Below, piece by piece: positions 41,792-50,085 of a DNA stretch of 64,000 nt (within the stretch, counting starts at the first letter, position 1; each line of letters starts with the position of its first letter). Source of the DNA: UBA6109 sp964506465 (GTDB lineage Bacteria > Desulfobacterota > Syntrophia > Syntrophales > UBA6109); NCBI GenBank assembly GCA_964506465.1, contig CAZDLM010000008.1, positions 1 through 64,000 of the forward strand. The letters are read 5' to 3'. A program made the position numbers and the translations under genes. Below the pieces are notes generated by a model that worked only from the letters and a program-made list of their open reading frames with translations, was not told where the DNA came from and did not search any database.

Positions 41792-42934
41792 TTACGCAAC
41801 GACGGCATCGCCGATGTTGCGACGCAGAGTGTTATTGGATCCGGCTGCGGCGATCATGTCCAACGCTGACTTCAGGCGCGGAATCAAGCCGAACTCGGGA
41901 GCGGTCCCGTATCCCCCCAGGATCTCGATGGCCTGCAGCGTATTGTGCATCGCCGTTTCTGAAGCGTAGAGTTTGGCCATGGCCGTCTCCTTGTTCAACT
42001 CCGCAGACTTCTTCCCCTGATCCTGCAGCCAACTGACGTTGTAGCAGAGAAATTTCGCGCACTCGATCCGCGTCGCCATATCGCCCAGCATGAACTTGAT
42101 GGACTGCAGGTCATGCAGCGGTTTCCCGTAGATCATCCTCTCCTTGCTGTACTTGAGGGCGATATGGAAAGACGCCTCTGCAATGCCCAGGCAGACGCCC
42201 GCACCGCCGGTCCGTCCCGCCCCTCCAATCGTGGACAGCGCAACCCCGATTCCCTTGCCTTCCTGACCGACTAGGTAATCCTTGGAAACGCGGCAGTTCG
42301 TGATCACCAGATCCCCCGTCGGTGAATTTCGCGACGTGCAGCTGATCAGCTTCTCCCGATGGCCCGTCTGCACACCCGGCATCCCTTTCTCCACAAGAAA
42401 AGTGCTGTAGCCCTTCTCACCCCTGACCAGTATCCCGAAGACATCCGAAACCGTTGATCTTGAAATCATCACCTTCCGGCAATTGATAATGTAATCGTTC
42501 CCGTCCTTAGCGACCTCAACCGGCCATGCGCCGAAATCCGAACCACTTGTGGCTTCCGTCGTCGCAATGGATCCCTGAATTTCCCCCCGGCACAGCGCAG
42601 GCAAGTATTTCTGCTTCTGTTCCTCCGTGCCCGCATTTGTCAGCAGATGAGAGACAAGACTCCAGCCTCGTAAATTCGCCCCTACCCCGGCATACACCTT
42701 CGAAAGTTCCTCGATCGTGATCATGCGCGCCAGGTATCCCATCTCGCTGCCCCCATATTTCTTGGGAACCAGGAGACCGAGCAAACCCAGCTTGCCGCAT
42801 TGCTTCAGCGTCTCATAGGGGAATTCATCGCCATCCTTTGAATAGCTTTCCACTTTTGGGGCAACTTCCTTTTCGGCATACTCCCGAACCATGTTTCTCA
42901 ACATCTCATGGGCGCGACTGAAGGCAAAATCCAT
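41792..42934 (-). CDS. acyl-CoA dehydrogenase lacking canonical base
   Basis: 380 residues from MDFAFSRAHEMLRNMVREYA behind AGGAGATTGCTT. The FAD-binding core is normal (SIATTEATSGSDFGAW). But the late segment reads DMIAAAGSNNTLRRNIG, without the glutamate of YEGT, and the alternative site used in isovaleryl-CoA dehydrogenases (Glu-Arg) reads AGRTGGAG, also without Glu. A catalytic base elsewhere, or a different reaction, is implied. It heads the block behind the sigma-54 element and precedes etfBA, so it may be the key oxidase of this pathway. Confidence 0.8.
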   Translation of the reverse strand: MDFAFSRAHEMLRNMVREYAEKEVAPKVESYSKDGDEFPYETLKQCGKLGLLGLLVPKKYGGSEMGYLARMITIEELSKVYAGVGANLRGWSLVSHLLTNAGTEEQKQKYLPALCRGEIQGSIATTEATSGSDFGAWPVEVAKDGNDYIINCRKVMISRSTVSDVFGILVRGEKGYSTFLVEKGMPGVQTGHREKLISCTSRNSPTGDLVITNCRVSKDYLVGQEGKGIGVALSTIGGAGRTGGAGVCLGIAEASFHIALKYSKERMIYGKPLHDLQSIKFMLGDMATRIECAKFLCYNVSWLQDQGKKSAELNKETAMAKLYASETAMHNTLQAIEILGGYGTAPEFGLIPRLKSALDMIAAAGSNNTLRRNIGDAVVA

Positions 42935-42973
42935 AAGCAATCTCCTGATGTTGTATTTGTAGCCGCAAAGGAA

Positions 42974-42989
42974 AGCAATTATCATTCCA
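42974..42989 (-). promoter_or_regulatory. sigma-54 type -24/-12 promoter for the dehydratase block
   Basis: On the minus strand the sequence reads TGGAATGATAATTGCT: TGG, G at the right distance, TTGC, with ten bases between GG and GC. That matches the consensus TGGCACG-N4-TTGCW except in the CAC part. It lies 40 bp upstream of the start codon of the acyl-CoA dehydrogenase at 41792-42934, placing the mRNA start near 42963. A sigma-54 activator gene is divergent just beyond. No enhancer motif was identified. Confidence 0.65.
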
Positions 42990-43599
42990 CCATCTGCAAA
43001 CCACCCGGAGGCATTCCCGCAGGGACAGCAACTCTGCCATGCCGGTCCTGCGTGGCCTCGCGGAGGTTGCAGCACCAGTCGTTGGACGGGGATTTCTCCA
43101 GCCAAGTAATCCAAGCAAGACTCTGCTATTACAGCGAAATGGAGTCTCGTGAGCAGCCATCCCGCGTGGATCGATGACCCGTTGAAATTTTGGATTCGCT
43201 TCCGGCAGCTCTGCGGGTTCACTCGGATGTAAATGAACGGCTGCAGCCGTGCCCTCTATTTCTTGTTGACGACCGTCCATGATCATGTATATATATTAGA
43301 CAAGTGAAATGGTGCTGTATATTTATGATAACAGCCAATCAAATTCCCGTCCTTTTTCCTGATGGCGTATCCGGTGCACTAACCTGGATAATGTCCGAAT
43401 ATCATAATTCTTATTTTCGTGTTCCGATCGCAATGTCCATCCCATCTTTCATCACCACAGGCAAAAGAGCGAGGCAGTGCCTGAATCTGCAAACGCACTC
43501 TGCGCCAACAGCCGCATCAGCGATGATCGGCAAATCCTTCTTTCCAAGTCGTGAGTGGAGTTAAGGGACATGCATGATTAGACGTCCGGAAGGGAATCT
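42990..43599. other. divergent regulatory region
   Basis: 610 bp between the sigma-54 promoter and the activator gene. The left part, near 43000-43260, holds no credible gene. At 43266-43293 a promoter-like pair (TTGACG, 16-17 bp, TATATA) could transcribe the activator, with a long leader of about 300 nt. A T/A-rich repeat (TATATATATTAG) lies at 43288-43298. Activator-binding sites should lie here. Confidence 0.4.
43266..43293 (+). promoter_or_regulatory. possible sigma-70 promoter for the activator gene
   Basis: TTGACG at 43266-43271 and TATATA at 43288-43293, 16-bp spacing, with more TA pairs just downstream. The resulting leader before the ATG at 43600 would be about 300 nt, which is long, so another start cannot be excluded. 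Confidence 0.35.
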
Positions 43600-44616
43600 A
43601 TGGCAAAATCGAACCCCGATAAGAAAGCGTCCACCGCAAAGCAGGTCTCCCCGCATTTCGCTCAACTGATCGGGAATGATCCAAGTTTCAAAAGAGCGAT
43701 CGTAATCGCTCAGCGTGTCGCCGGGTCGGATTTGCCTGTCCTGATCTTTGGTGAAAGCGGAACGGGCAAAGAAATCCTGGTTAGGTCGATCCATCAGGCC
43801 AGTGAGCGCTGTAAGCAGTCTCTTGTGGACGTCAACTGCGCCGCGATACCGGATTCTCTCATCGAGAGTGAACTCTTCGGATACGAGAAGGGTGCGTTTA
43901 CAGGTGCGAGAGCTGAGGGGCGCCAGGGATATTTCGATGAGGCCGACAAAGGGACGATCTTTTTGGATGAGATCGGGGATGCGTCTCTTCAGACGCAGGC
44001 GAAACTTCTTCGCGTCCTGGAAGACGGGTCTTTCAAGAGAGTCGGTGGGAACCGCAACATCAAAGTGGATGTTCGTCTTATTTCGGCCACAAATAAGGAT
44101 TTGGGAAAGCTCATTGCGGGACGCACTTTCCGCGATGACCTTTTTTATCGGCTGAATACTTTTGCAATTCATCTGCCCCCGTTAAGAGAAAGACAGGGGG
44201 ATATCCCCTTGTTGGTCGATTATTTTCTGGGTGAATTCGGCAAGAGAAAGAAGATTCCGATGAAGATGTCACCGGAAGCACAAGATATCCTTGAGAAATA
44301 TCATTGGCCGGGCAATGTGCGGGAGCTGAAAGGCGTGATGAACTATGCAATGGAAATGGCCACGGATTCCGTGATCTATCCTGATTCGCTCCCCAATTTC
44401 CTTTTGATCCATCAAAAAGAGAATCATGGGGAATTCAATAGCGCCCCGCGTTTGATCAACGAAAGCGACAACCTGGCCGATGTCGTTCAAGGGGTCGAAA
44501 AAGAATTGATCAGGCGGGTGCTGGCCAAATCGGCTAATCGGACCGACGCGATCCGCGCGCTTGGGATCAGTAGAAGAACCTTCTATATGAAGCTCAAACA
44601 ATATGGGCTTGAATAG
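43600..44616 (+). CDS. sigma-54-dependent activator without sensor domain
   Basis: 338 residues. The AAA+ domain starts almost at once: Walker A GESGTGKE at 51-58, GAFTGA loop at 98-103, Walker B TIFLDEIGD at 119-127, and FYRLNTFAIHLPPLRERQGD (sensor II region). The C-terminus (LIRRVLAKSANRTDAIRALG and SRRTFYMKLKQYGL) is a Fis-type HTH. The N-terminal receiver, GAF or PAS domain is absent, as in PspF, so activity must be controlled by a partner protein or by expression. It lies between the two sigma-54-type promoters of the island, and is the obvious candidate to activate both. Confidence 0.9.
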   Translation: MAKSNPDKKASTAKQVSPHFAQLIGNDPSFKRAIVIAQRVAGSDLPVLIFGESGTGKEILVRSIHQASERCKQSLVDVNCAAIPDSLIESELFGYEKGAFTGARAEGRQGYFDEADKGTIFLDEIGDASLQTQAKLLRVLEDGSFKRVGGNRNIKVDVRLISATNKDLGKLIAGRTFRDDLFYRLNTFAIHLPPLRERQGDIPLLVDYFLGEFGKRKKIPMKMSPEAQDILEKYHWPGNVRELKGVMNYAMEMATDSVIYPDSLPNFLLIHQKENHGEFNSAPRLINESDNLADVVQGVEKELIRRVLAKSANRTDAIRALGISRRTFYMKLKQYGLE

Positions 44617-44766
44617 GAGTCTGCGGGCCTATCTAATCTGCCGTCACGGACCCTCACTCTCCGATGATAGGACGGCAGATGGAAATGGTGCGATCGCTGA
44701 CCATCCCGTGGGGAGCGAAAGGGATGGGGGGAGCGGCGAAACGACGCCGGTTGGCGCAATTCCATC

Positions 44767-45741
44767 TCAGGCAAGTGACGTGCGGGCTGCAGGCAACGCA
44801 AATTTCGACGAACTCGGTCTCGCGCGCAAGATATGCCCCGGCAGCGGTTTGCCGACAATACGTTCGGCAAATTCAACGGCCTCTAAGAGGCGATCCATGT
44901 CGATGCCCGTCCTGATCCCCATTTCTTCGAACGCCTGCACAAGGTCTTCGGTGGGCAGATTCCAATTTCCGATATCCTGATCGATGGATCCAAAGGGAGT
45001 TCCGCTCAATCCACCGAGGGCTGTGTCAAAAATGCGAATCCCGGCCTCATAGGCGGCGATACAATTGGCCATGCCCAATCCCCTGTTATTGTGAAAATGC
45101 GCCGCCAAAGAGGTCTTCAGTTTCAAGGAGAAGGCCTCACGAAAAAAATCCTTGACACTTTTCGGATTTGCCATACCGGCGGAATCTACAATGGATATTT
45201 CTTTCGCGCCCATGAATGACAATTTTTGAATGATTCCTATGACGTCGTCATACAAGACTCTGCCTGTATATGGACACCCGAACGCCGTCAGGATATAGGC
45301 GCGGATCTCTTTCCCAGCCTGCGTCGCCACTTCAATGATTGCAGGAAGCGTCTTATTCAACGTATCTCTCATGCACCGTCCCAAGGACAGTTTGTTGTAT
45401 TCATCGCTCGCGGCCACAAGGGTCAAGACTTGATCAACCCCGGCGACAACTGCGCGACGGCAGCCGATCTCATTGGGAGCCAGTCCAATATACACGACGC
45501 CCGACGCCTTGCTGATTTCCTGCATCACTCTTTCGGCATCGGCATGCTTGGGAATCAATCTTGGATGAGTGAATGCCACGCAATCGATATGTTTCAGGCC
45601 AGCTTCGGCCAGACGGTTTATGAATGCCACCTTGTCTGATATGGAACAAGCGCCCGCTGTCACGATGCCATCGCGTGCCGCTGTGTCGACAAATGTTACG
45701 TTTGTTTCGGACTGAACCGATTTTCCTGCCATTGGAGCCAT
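44767..45741 (-). CDS. HMG-CoA lyase-like TIM-barrel enzyme 1
   Basis: 324 residues from the ATG at 45741 (the first start is weak). FVDTAARDGIVTAGACSISD, LTAFGCPYTG, IVDSAGMANP and AAHFHNNRGLGMANC carry the metal ligands of the DRE-TIM lyase family (D24 region, H215, H217). The loop that carries the catalytic cysteine in true HMG-CoA lyases (GGLGGCPY) reads GGLSGTPFGS here, Thr248 in place of Cys. A related carbon-carbon lyase or synthase is more likely than HMG-CoA lyase itself. It ends the second block of acyl-CoA genes. Confidence 0.75.
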   Translation of the reverse strand: MAPMAGKSVQSETNVTFVDTAARDGIVTAGACSISDKVAFINRLAEAGLKHIDCVAFTHPRLIPKHADAERVMQEISKASGVVYIGLAPNEIGCRRAVVAGVDQVLTLVAASDEYNKLSLGRCMRDTLNKTLPAIIEVATQAGKEIRAYILTAFGCPYTGRVLYDDVIGIIQKLSFMGAKEISIVDSAGMANPKSVKDFFREAFSLKLKTSLAAHFHNNRGLGMANCIAAYEAGIRIFDTALGGLSGTPFGSIDQDIGNWNLPTEDLVQAFEEMGIRTGIDMDRLLEAVEFAERIVGKPLPGHILRARPSSSKFALPAARTSLA

Positions 45742-45870
45742 CCGCAACTGGACTATTGAATTTTTTTACATAGCAGAGTTTACGGGCCGCCGCAATGCCA
45801 GCCATGGGGGCGCTTCACGAATTCAAGCACAACTCATGCCGACCGCCGGTAGACGCTCCACGTTCCCGGC

Positions 45871-45897
45871 CGACGCCGTTTTCATGAAACGGCGTCG
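45871..45897. terminator. hairpin downstream of the FadH-like gene
   Basis: CGACGCCGTTT (45871-45881) pairs perfectly with AAACGGCGTCG (45887-45897) around a five-base loop. On the plus strand it is followed by CTTTTA. It lies 20 bp beyond the stop of the 45918-47843 gene on its own strand and may end that transcript, although the T-run is on the other strand. Confidence 0.45.
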
Positions 45898-45917
45898 CTT
45901 TTAGCGCTATCAACGGT

Positions 45918-47843
45918 TTACGGCGCGCACAGGGTCAATCCCGCTTGGCCCCCCTCCCGCATGGCATGGAGAATCTTCCGCGGTTCACTGCAGTCGCCGA
46001 TCGCGATGTAATCGATGCGATGCAGGGCCAATTCATCCGCGAGGGCCGTCGACGACCGATATCCGGCAGCCAGAACAACCGCGTCCGCACGAAGAGATCT
46101 CTCACCTTCTTTGTCAGAAAATACAACGTCGGGGCCGGCGATTTCTCTCACCGTGGCATTGGTAAGGATTCGTATCTTCAGAGACTCGATCTGCTGCAGC
46201 ATAACCCGCCGCACGCCGTATGGAACCCCTGCGAGAAGACGCAACATCTCCAATACCGTTACATTGTGGCCCTGTTCCGCCAGCAACATGGCTACTTCAC
46301 ACCCTGTCGCGCTCCCGCCCACAACCACAACATTGCCTTGGGCGGAAGCTTTCCCCGTCAGCAGCGATTCAGCCATGACGACGCGATCCTGGGACAGTCC
46401 CTTGATGGGCGGAATGTTGGGAATGGCTCCGGTCGCGAGGATGACGACGTCGGGCCTTTCCGCCATGATGTTCTCTGCGGTAGCTTTTGCCCCCATGCGT
46501 ATATCCGCGCCGCTGGCCGCCACTTCACTGCTCAAGGAAAGCAGAAGGCTTGAGATGTCCTTTTTGAATTTGGGAATGGAGGCAACGTGCAACTTTCCTC
46601 CCAAGCGCGGTTCCTGCTCGAACAAGCACACCCTGTGGCCCCGTTCTCTGGCCGCGATGGCCGCGCTCATTCCCGCCGGGCCGCCTCCGACAATCAGCAC
46701 TCGCTTTGAAGCAGATGTCGTCCGTCTTTGTGCGGCGACCGTTTCTTCCCGGCCGGCTTCCGGGTTGATTGAACATGCGATGGGTTCATAGCGAAAGATG
46801 TGTTCGATGCACTCGTTGCAGCCGATGCAGCGCCTTATCTTATCCCCGCTTCCTGCTGCGGCCTTCTTCGGGAAGTCTGGATCGGCAATCATCCCTCGGC
46901 CTACAGACACAAAGTCGGCACATTCGTCTTCCAGAATCTTCTCAGCGATTTCCGGACTATTGATCCTGCCCACTGAGATGACTGGCAGTCTGACCGCCTT
47001 TTTTATCAGGGCTGCCAGATGAGCATGACAACCTTGCGGCATGTGAGACGGCGGTATCACCCATTCAATGCTCCCGTAAGTTCCCGCACTCACGTGAAGG
47101 GCGTCAACGCCCGCTTCCTCCAGCAGGATCGCAAAGGAAACGGCATCCTCCCTGGAAATGCCGCCGGGCAGATGCTCGTCAGCCGTAAGACGATAGATGA
47201 TCGGCAGTGACTGCCCCGTTGCGTCTCGAATTTCCCGAACAATTTCGAGCGGAAAGCGCGCCCTGTTTCTCAGATTGCCGCCGTACTGGTCATGCCGCTG
47301 GTTTGCAAGCGGAGAAATGAACTGATTCAGCAGGTAACCATGCGCCCCGTGCAACTCGATCGCATCGAATCCCGCTCTTTTCGCCCGCGAAGCTGCTTCA
47401 CGGTATTTCTGCTTCAGTCGTTTGATATCCGCGAGCGTAAGTTCCTTCGGCATTTCCCGCATCAAGGGACAGGGGATTGGAGAAGGCGCAACCGGGACGT
47501 ATCCGGTGTGCTTATAGGACAATTGCCGCCCGGCATGCTGCAGTTGCAGCGCCGTCGGCACTCCAAAGGCGTGTATGGCCTCAACCAGCTTTGTCATGCC
47601 GGCCACATGGGATTCTTGATCGATGCGAGGCTCGTATTGTGAGATGGCCCCGGCGTCGATTCCGCAGTTTTCGATGATGATCAGACCGGGTTTCCCTTCG
47701 GCGCGGCGCCTGTAATATGCGATAAGGCGAGAAGAGATGTTCCCGTCCTTGTCCGCGAAAAAAGTGCCCATGGCGGGCATGATTATGCGGTTTTGAAGTG
47801 ATAGTCGGCCGATGGATCCCGGTCGAAACAATTTCATTTTCAT
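45918..47843 (-). CDS. NADH:flavin/2,4-dienoyl-CoA reductase family enzyme
   Basis: 641 residues, the length of FadH-type enzymes. The TIM barrel (SLQNRIIMPAMGTFFADKDG, ELHGAHGYLLNQFISPLANQ) binds FMN. The cysteine cluster in CIGCNECIEHIFRYEPIAC holds the [4Fe-4S], and the second half contains two dinucleotide folds (VLIVGGGPAGMSAAIAARER, VVVVGGSATGCEVAMLLAEQ) for FAD and NAD(P)H. It should reduce a dienoyl- or enoyl-CoA, or accept electrons from one. In a pathway with an unusual dehydratase such an enzyme could remove a misplaced double bond. Confidence 0.85.
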   Translation of the reverse strand: MKMKLFRPGSIGRLSLQNRIIMPAMGTFFADKDGNISSRLIAYYRRRAEGKPGLIIIENCGIDAGAISQYEPRIDQESHVAGMTKLVEAIHAFGVPTALQLQHAGRQLSYKHTGYVPVAPSPIPCPLMREMPKELTLADIKRLKQKYREAASRAKRAGFDAIELHGAHGYLLNQFISPLANQRHDQYGGNLRNRARFPLEIVREIRDATGQSLPIIYRLTADEHLPGGISREDAVSFAILLEEAGVDALHVSAGTYGSIEWVIPPSHMPQGCHAHLAALIKKAVRLPVISVGRINSPEIAEKILEDECADFVSVGRGMIADPDFPKKAAAGSGDKIRRCIGCNECIEHIFRYEPIACSINPEAGREETVAAQRRTTSASKRVLIVGGGPAGMSAAIAARERGHRVCLFEQEPRLGGKLHVASIPKFKKDISSLLLSLSSEVAASGADIRMGAKATAENIMAERPDVVILATGAIPNIPPIKGLSQDRVVMAESLLTGKASAQGNVVVVGGSATGCEVAMLLAEQGHNVTVLEMLRLLAGVPYGVRRVMLQQIESLKIRILTNATVREIAGPDVVFSDKEGERSLRADAVVLAAGYRSSTALADELALHRIDYIAIGDCSEPRKILHAMREGGQAGLTLCAP

Positions 47844-47942
47844 CTTCCTCTGAAAAATTCGAACATTTCATCAAGCCCTGCCGGGATCATTTCGCGTTGT
47901 CCCTTTTTCGACCGGACAGCCGCAATTCCCGGAGCCGACGAA

Positions 47943-47981
47943 CCCTGTGGGAACCCCGACGGAGTCGGAGTTCCCACAGGG
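47943..47981. repeat. long imperfect palindrome
   Basis: CCCTGTGGGAAC (47943-47954) pairs with GTTCCCACAGGG (47970-47981), and inside a 1-1 mismatch CCGAC/GTCGG around GGA continues the helix. 17 of 18 pairs are matched. It lies between the MFS gene and the FadH-like gene and could act as terminator or mRNA-stabilising element on the minus strand; it could also be a dispersed repeat. Confidence 0.55.
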
Positions 47982-48021
47982 GGAATACTGGCTCGAAGCG
48001 CCGTTCTCGGGCGCGGCGGCA

Positions 48022-49335
48022 TCAGTCCTTGAGACCCTCACCCTTCGTTTCCTTCATGAAGAAGGTGGCGATGGAAATGAAGGTGAAGAAAACAGAAAGG
48101 ACCGTCAGGGCCGTTCTCAGGCTGTAGGCTTGAGCGAACGTTCCAAGAATAAACGGAGAGACCGCCGCAAAAATACGGCCCGTCCCATAGGCGAACGAAA
48201 GCCCCGTTCCGCGAACCTTCGTCCTGAACTGCTCGGCCATGAAGGCGCCCAGCGGTCCCCAGTATCCGAAGGTGAAGAATCCCGTGAAGGCGGCCATCGT
48301 ATAAGCCACGGCAGGTGTTGAGGCCGTCATCCAAAGCAATACGGCCGCTCCTGATCCGAATCCGCCGAAATAGACACTCCACTTCCGCCCGAATCTGTCG
48401 GCTATATAGGCACAGGCCACGTACCCCAACATGCCGCCGCCATTCAACACGACAAGGTACAGTACGGTTTTGTGAACCGTCATCTTCAGTTCATTGTTCA
48501 GAAACGCCGGAAGCCAGGAATACAGGCCCCAGTAGGCGATCGAGTGGGATATCATGACCAGCGCACAGAGAACGGTGGCTTTCACGTTTGCCGGTTCAAA
48601 GAGAACGGACCATCCGATTTTTTCCTGAGCGGGGGCGGAAGCGGCGACGGGCGCATTCTTAGCCTTCGCTTCCTGCTGTCTCAACCAGACCGGCGACTCC
48701 TTCGCGTAGATCGCAATCCAGAGCGCACCCGCCACGGTGATCACCGCGGACAGGAACAGGACTTTCCACCCGTAGGTGGGGACAAGCCACCACTGCACGC
48801 CAAGCGCGCCGAAGAAACCGAACGGCCATCCCCAGCCGACGATCGAGTTCGCCATGGCCCGCTGGTTCGTCGGGAACGACTCGGAAACCAACGCGGCCCC
48901 AATGGCCCATTCGCCGCCGAGCGCGAACCCCGTCACGACCCTGAGGACCATCAACTGGAACCAACTGGATACGAACGCGCACAACATGGTAAGTACGCCA
49001 AAGGTCCCCAGGCAGAGGACCAGCGTCTTTTTCCTGCCCCACTTGTCGGAAACGATGCCCCACGAATAGGCGCCGACCGCCGCGCCGCCCAGGGTTGCAG
49101 TGGAAAGCAGTCCGGCTTCCGCCAGCGTCATATTCCAGGCCTTCATCAGGAGCGGAATGGCCAGCGCGAGCACCACGAGGTCCCAGCTTTCAAACACCCA
49201 TCCCAACCAACCGCTGAATACATTAAGAAATCTGGCCTTACTCTTGTGAAAAACGGCTACCTTATCCTCCTCAATGACAACTTTGCCGACGTTTTCAACG
49301 GCTTTCCCGGCGTCCAATGCATCTGCTTTCTCCAT
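48022..49335 (-). CDS. MFS transporter of organic acids
   Basis: 437 residues, about 12 spans. FSGWLGWVFESWDLVVLALA and GGAAVGAYSWGIVSDKWGRK (loop 2-3 motif with D and RK), LGGEWAIGAALVSESFP and IADRFGRKWSVYFGG are signatures of the aromatic acid/sialic acid:proton symporter group. A long acidic N-terminus precedes the first span. As a member of the second block it probably imports the growth substrate acid. The exact acid is not readable. Start: ATG at 49335 behind GGAGGGGGGAGG. Confidence 0.8.
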   Translation of the reverse strand: MEKADALDAGKAVENVGKVVIEEDKVAVFHKSKARFLNVFSGWLGWVFESWDLVVLALAIPLLMKAWNMTLAEAGLLSTATLGGAAVGAYSWGIVSDKWGRKKTLVLCLGTFGVLTMLCAFVSSWFQLMVLRVVTGFALGGEWAIGAALVSESFPTNQRAMANSIVGWGWPFGFFGALGVQWWLVPTYGWKVLFLSAVITVAGALWIAIYAKESPVWLRQQEAKAKNAPVAASAPAQEKIGWSVLFEPANVKATVLCALVMISHSIAYWGLYSWLPAFLNNELKMTVHKTVLYLVVLNGGGMLGYVACAYIADRFGRKWSVYFGGFGSGAAVLLWMTASTPAVAYTMAAFTGFFTFGYWGPLGAFMAEQFRTKVRGTGLSFAYGTGRIFAAVSPFILGTFAQAYSLRTALTVLSVFFTFISIATFFMKETKGEGLKD

Positions 49336-49422
49336 TATCTGCCTCCCCCCTCCAATTTTATTTCTTCCACAAATGAAGTTTTCATTTCACGCGTCAGTCA
49401 GGATTCCCCCTGGGAAAAGACC

Positions 49423-49881
49423 TCACAGCCTGCAGCTCTCCGGCCGAACGATCAAAACGGGAACCTTGGAGGAATGGAGGACGCGGTCGGACACACTGCC
49501 CATCTGCCACTTGGTGACACCCGTCCTTCCGTGTGTGGCCATGATGATCAGATCGGCGCCAATTTTCGTAGCCATGTCGCTGATGACATCGGCGGGCCTT
49601 CCCTCCATGATCTCCACCGCCACCTTGGAGACGCCTCTCTTCCCCAGCAATGCTTTTGCATTGGCAAGATAGTCTTTGGTCTCCTGGATGTCCGCCTTCT
49701 GAGCCGCGTCAAAGGCCTTGGCGCTGGCGGGATTCTCCTTGAACCAGCCGCGCGTTATGTCCATGATACCCAGAAGGACCACCTCCCCGATGTTGCCCGA
49801 TCGGGCGTTCGTGACAACGTGGTCAAAAACACACTCCGCAAGCTGTGAACCGTCCAATGGGACTAGAACTTTTTTGTACAC
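49423..49881 (-). CDS. universal stress protein
   Basis: 152 residues from a GTG (protein VYKKVLVPLDGSQLAECVFD) preceded by AAAGGGGGTG. The nucleotide-binding end IGADLIIMATHGRTGVTKWQ, MGSVSDRVLHSS and KVPVLIVRPES is complete. Usp genes are often placed in catabolic operons of anaerobes. It lies between the MFS gene and the pair of dehydrogenases, on the same strand; a gap of about 200 bp separates it from the latter, so it may have its own promoter. It ends near the start of the MFS gene. Confidence 0.9.
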   Translation of the reverse strand: MYKKVLVPLDGSQLAECVFDHVVTNARSGNIGEVVLLGIMDITRGWFKENPASAKAFDAAQKADIQETKDYLANAKALLGKRGVSKVAVEIMEGRPADVISDMATKIGADLIIMATHGRTGVTKWQMGSVSDRVLHSSKVPVLIVRPESCRL

Positions 49882-50085
49882 GACCGGCACCCCCTTTTTT
49901 TCAGAGTTTGTGAATATTGAGGCAATCCTCTTGCCCCGATCTCGGTTTAAGAAGACTTCAGTCCTCCCCAGCTTCGGTGGAACCATTCATGGCGGAAGGC
50001 GCAGAGGCAAAGCTTCTATCCCCTCCACCCTGCTCCCAAGCAGCTGCCCAAATCGGCTTCGCTCGTCCCTGCCTTCCTCACGGCC

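Noticed and set aside
41792..43222. Extended acyl-CoA dehydrogenase start at 43222
   Set aside because: The extra 96 residues cross the sigma-54 element; MDFAFSRAHEM has a good ribosome-binding site.
43304..43564. Possible small gene ahead of the activator
   Set aside because: No ribosome-binding site, no recognised pattern, and codon use unlike its neighbours.
44638..44678. CTGCCGTC / GACGGCAG inverted repeat after the activator gene
   Set aside because: The loop is 25 nt and no T-run follows, so it is weak as a terminator.
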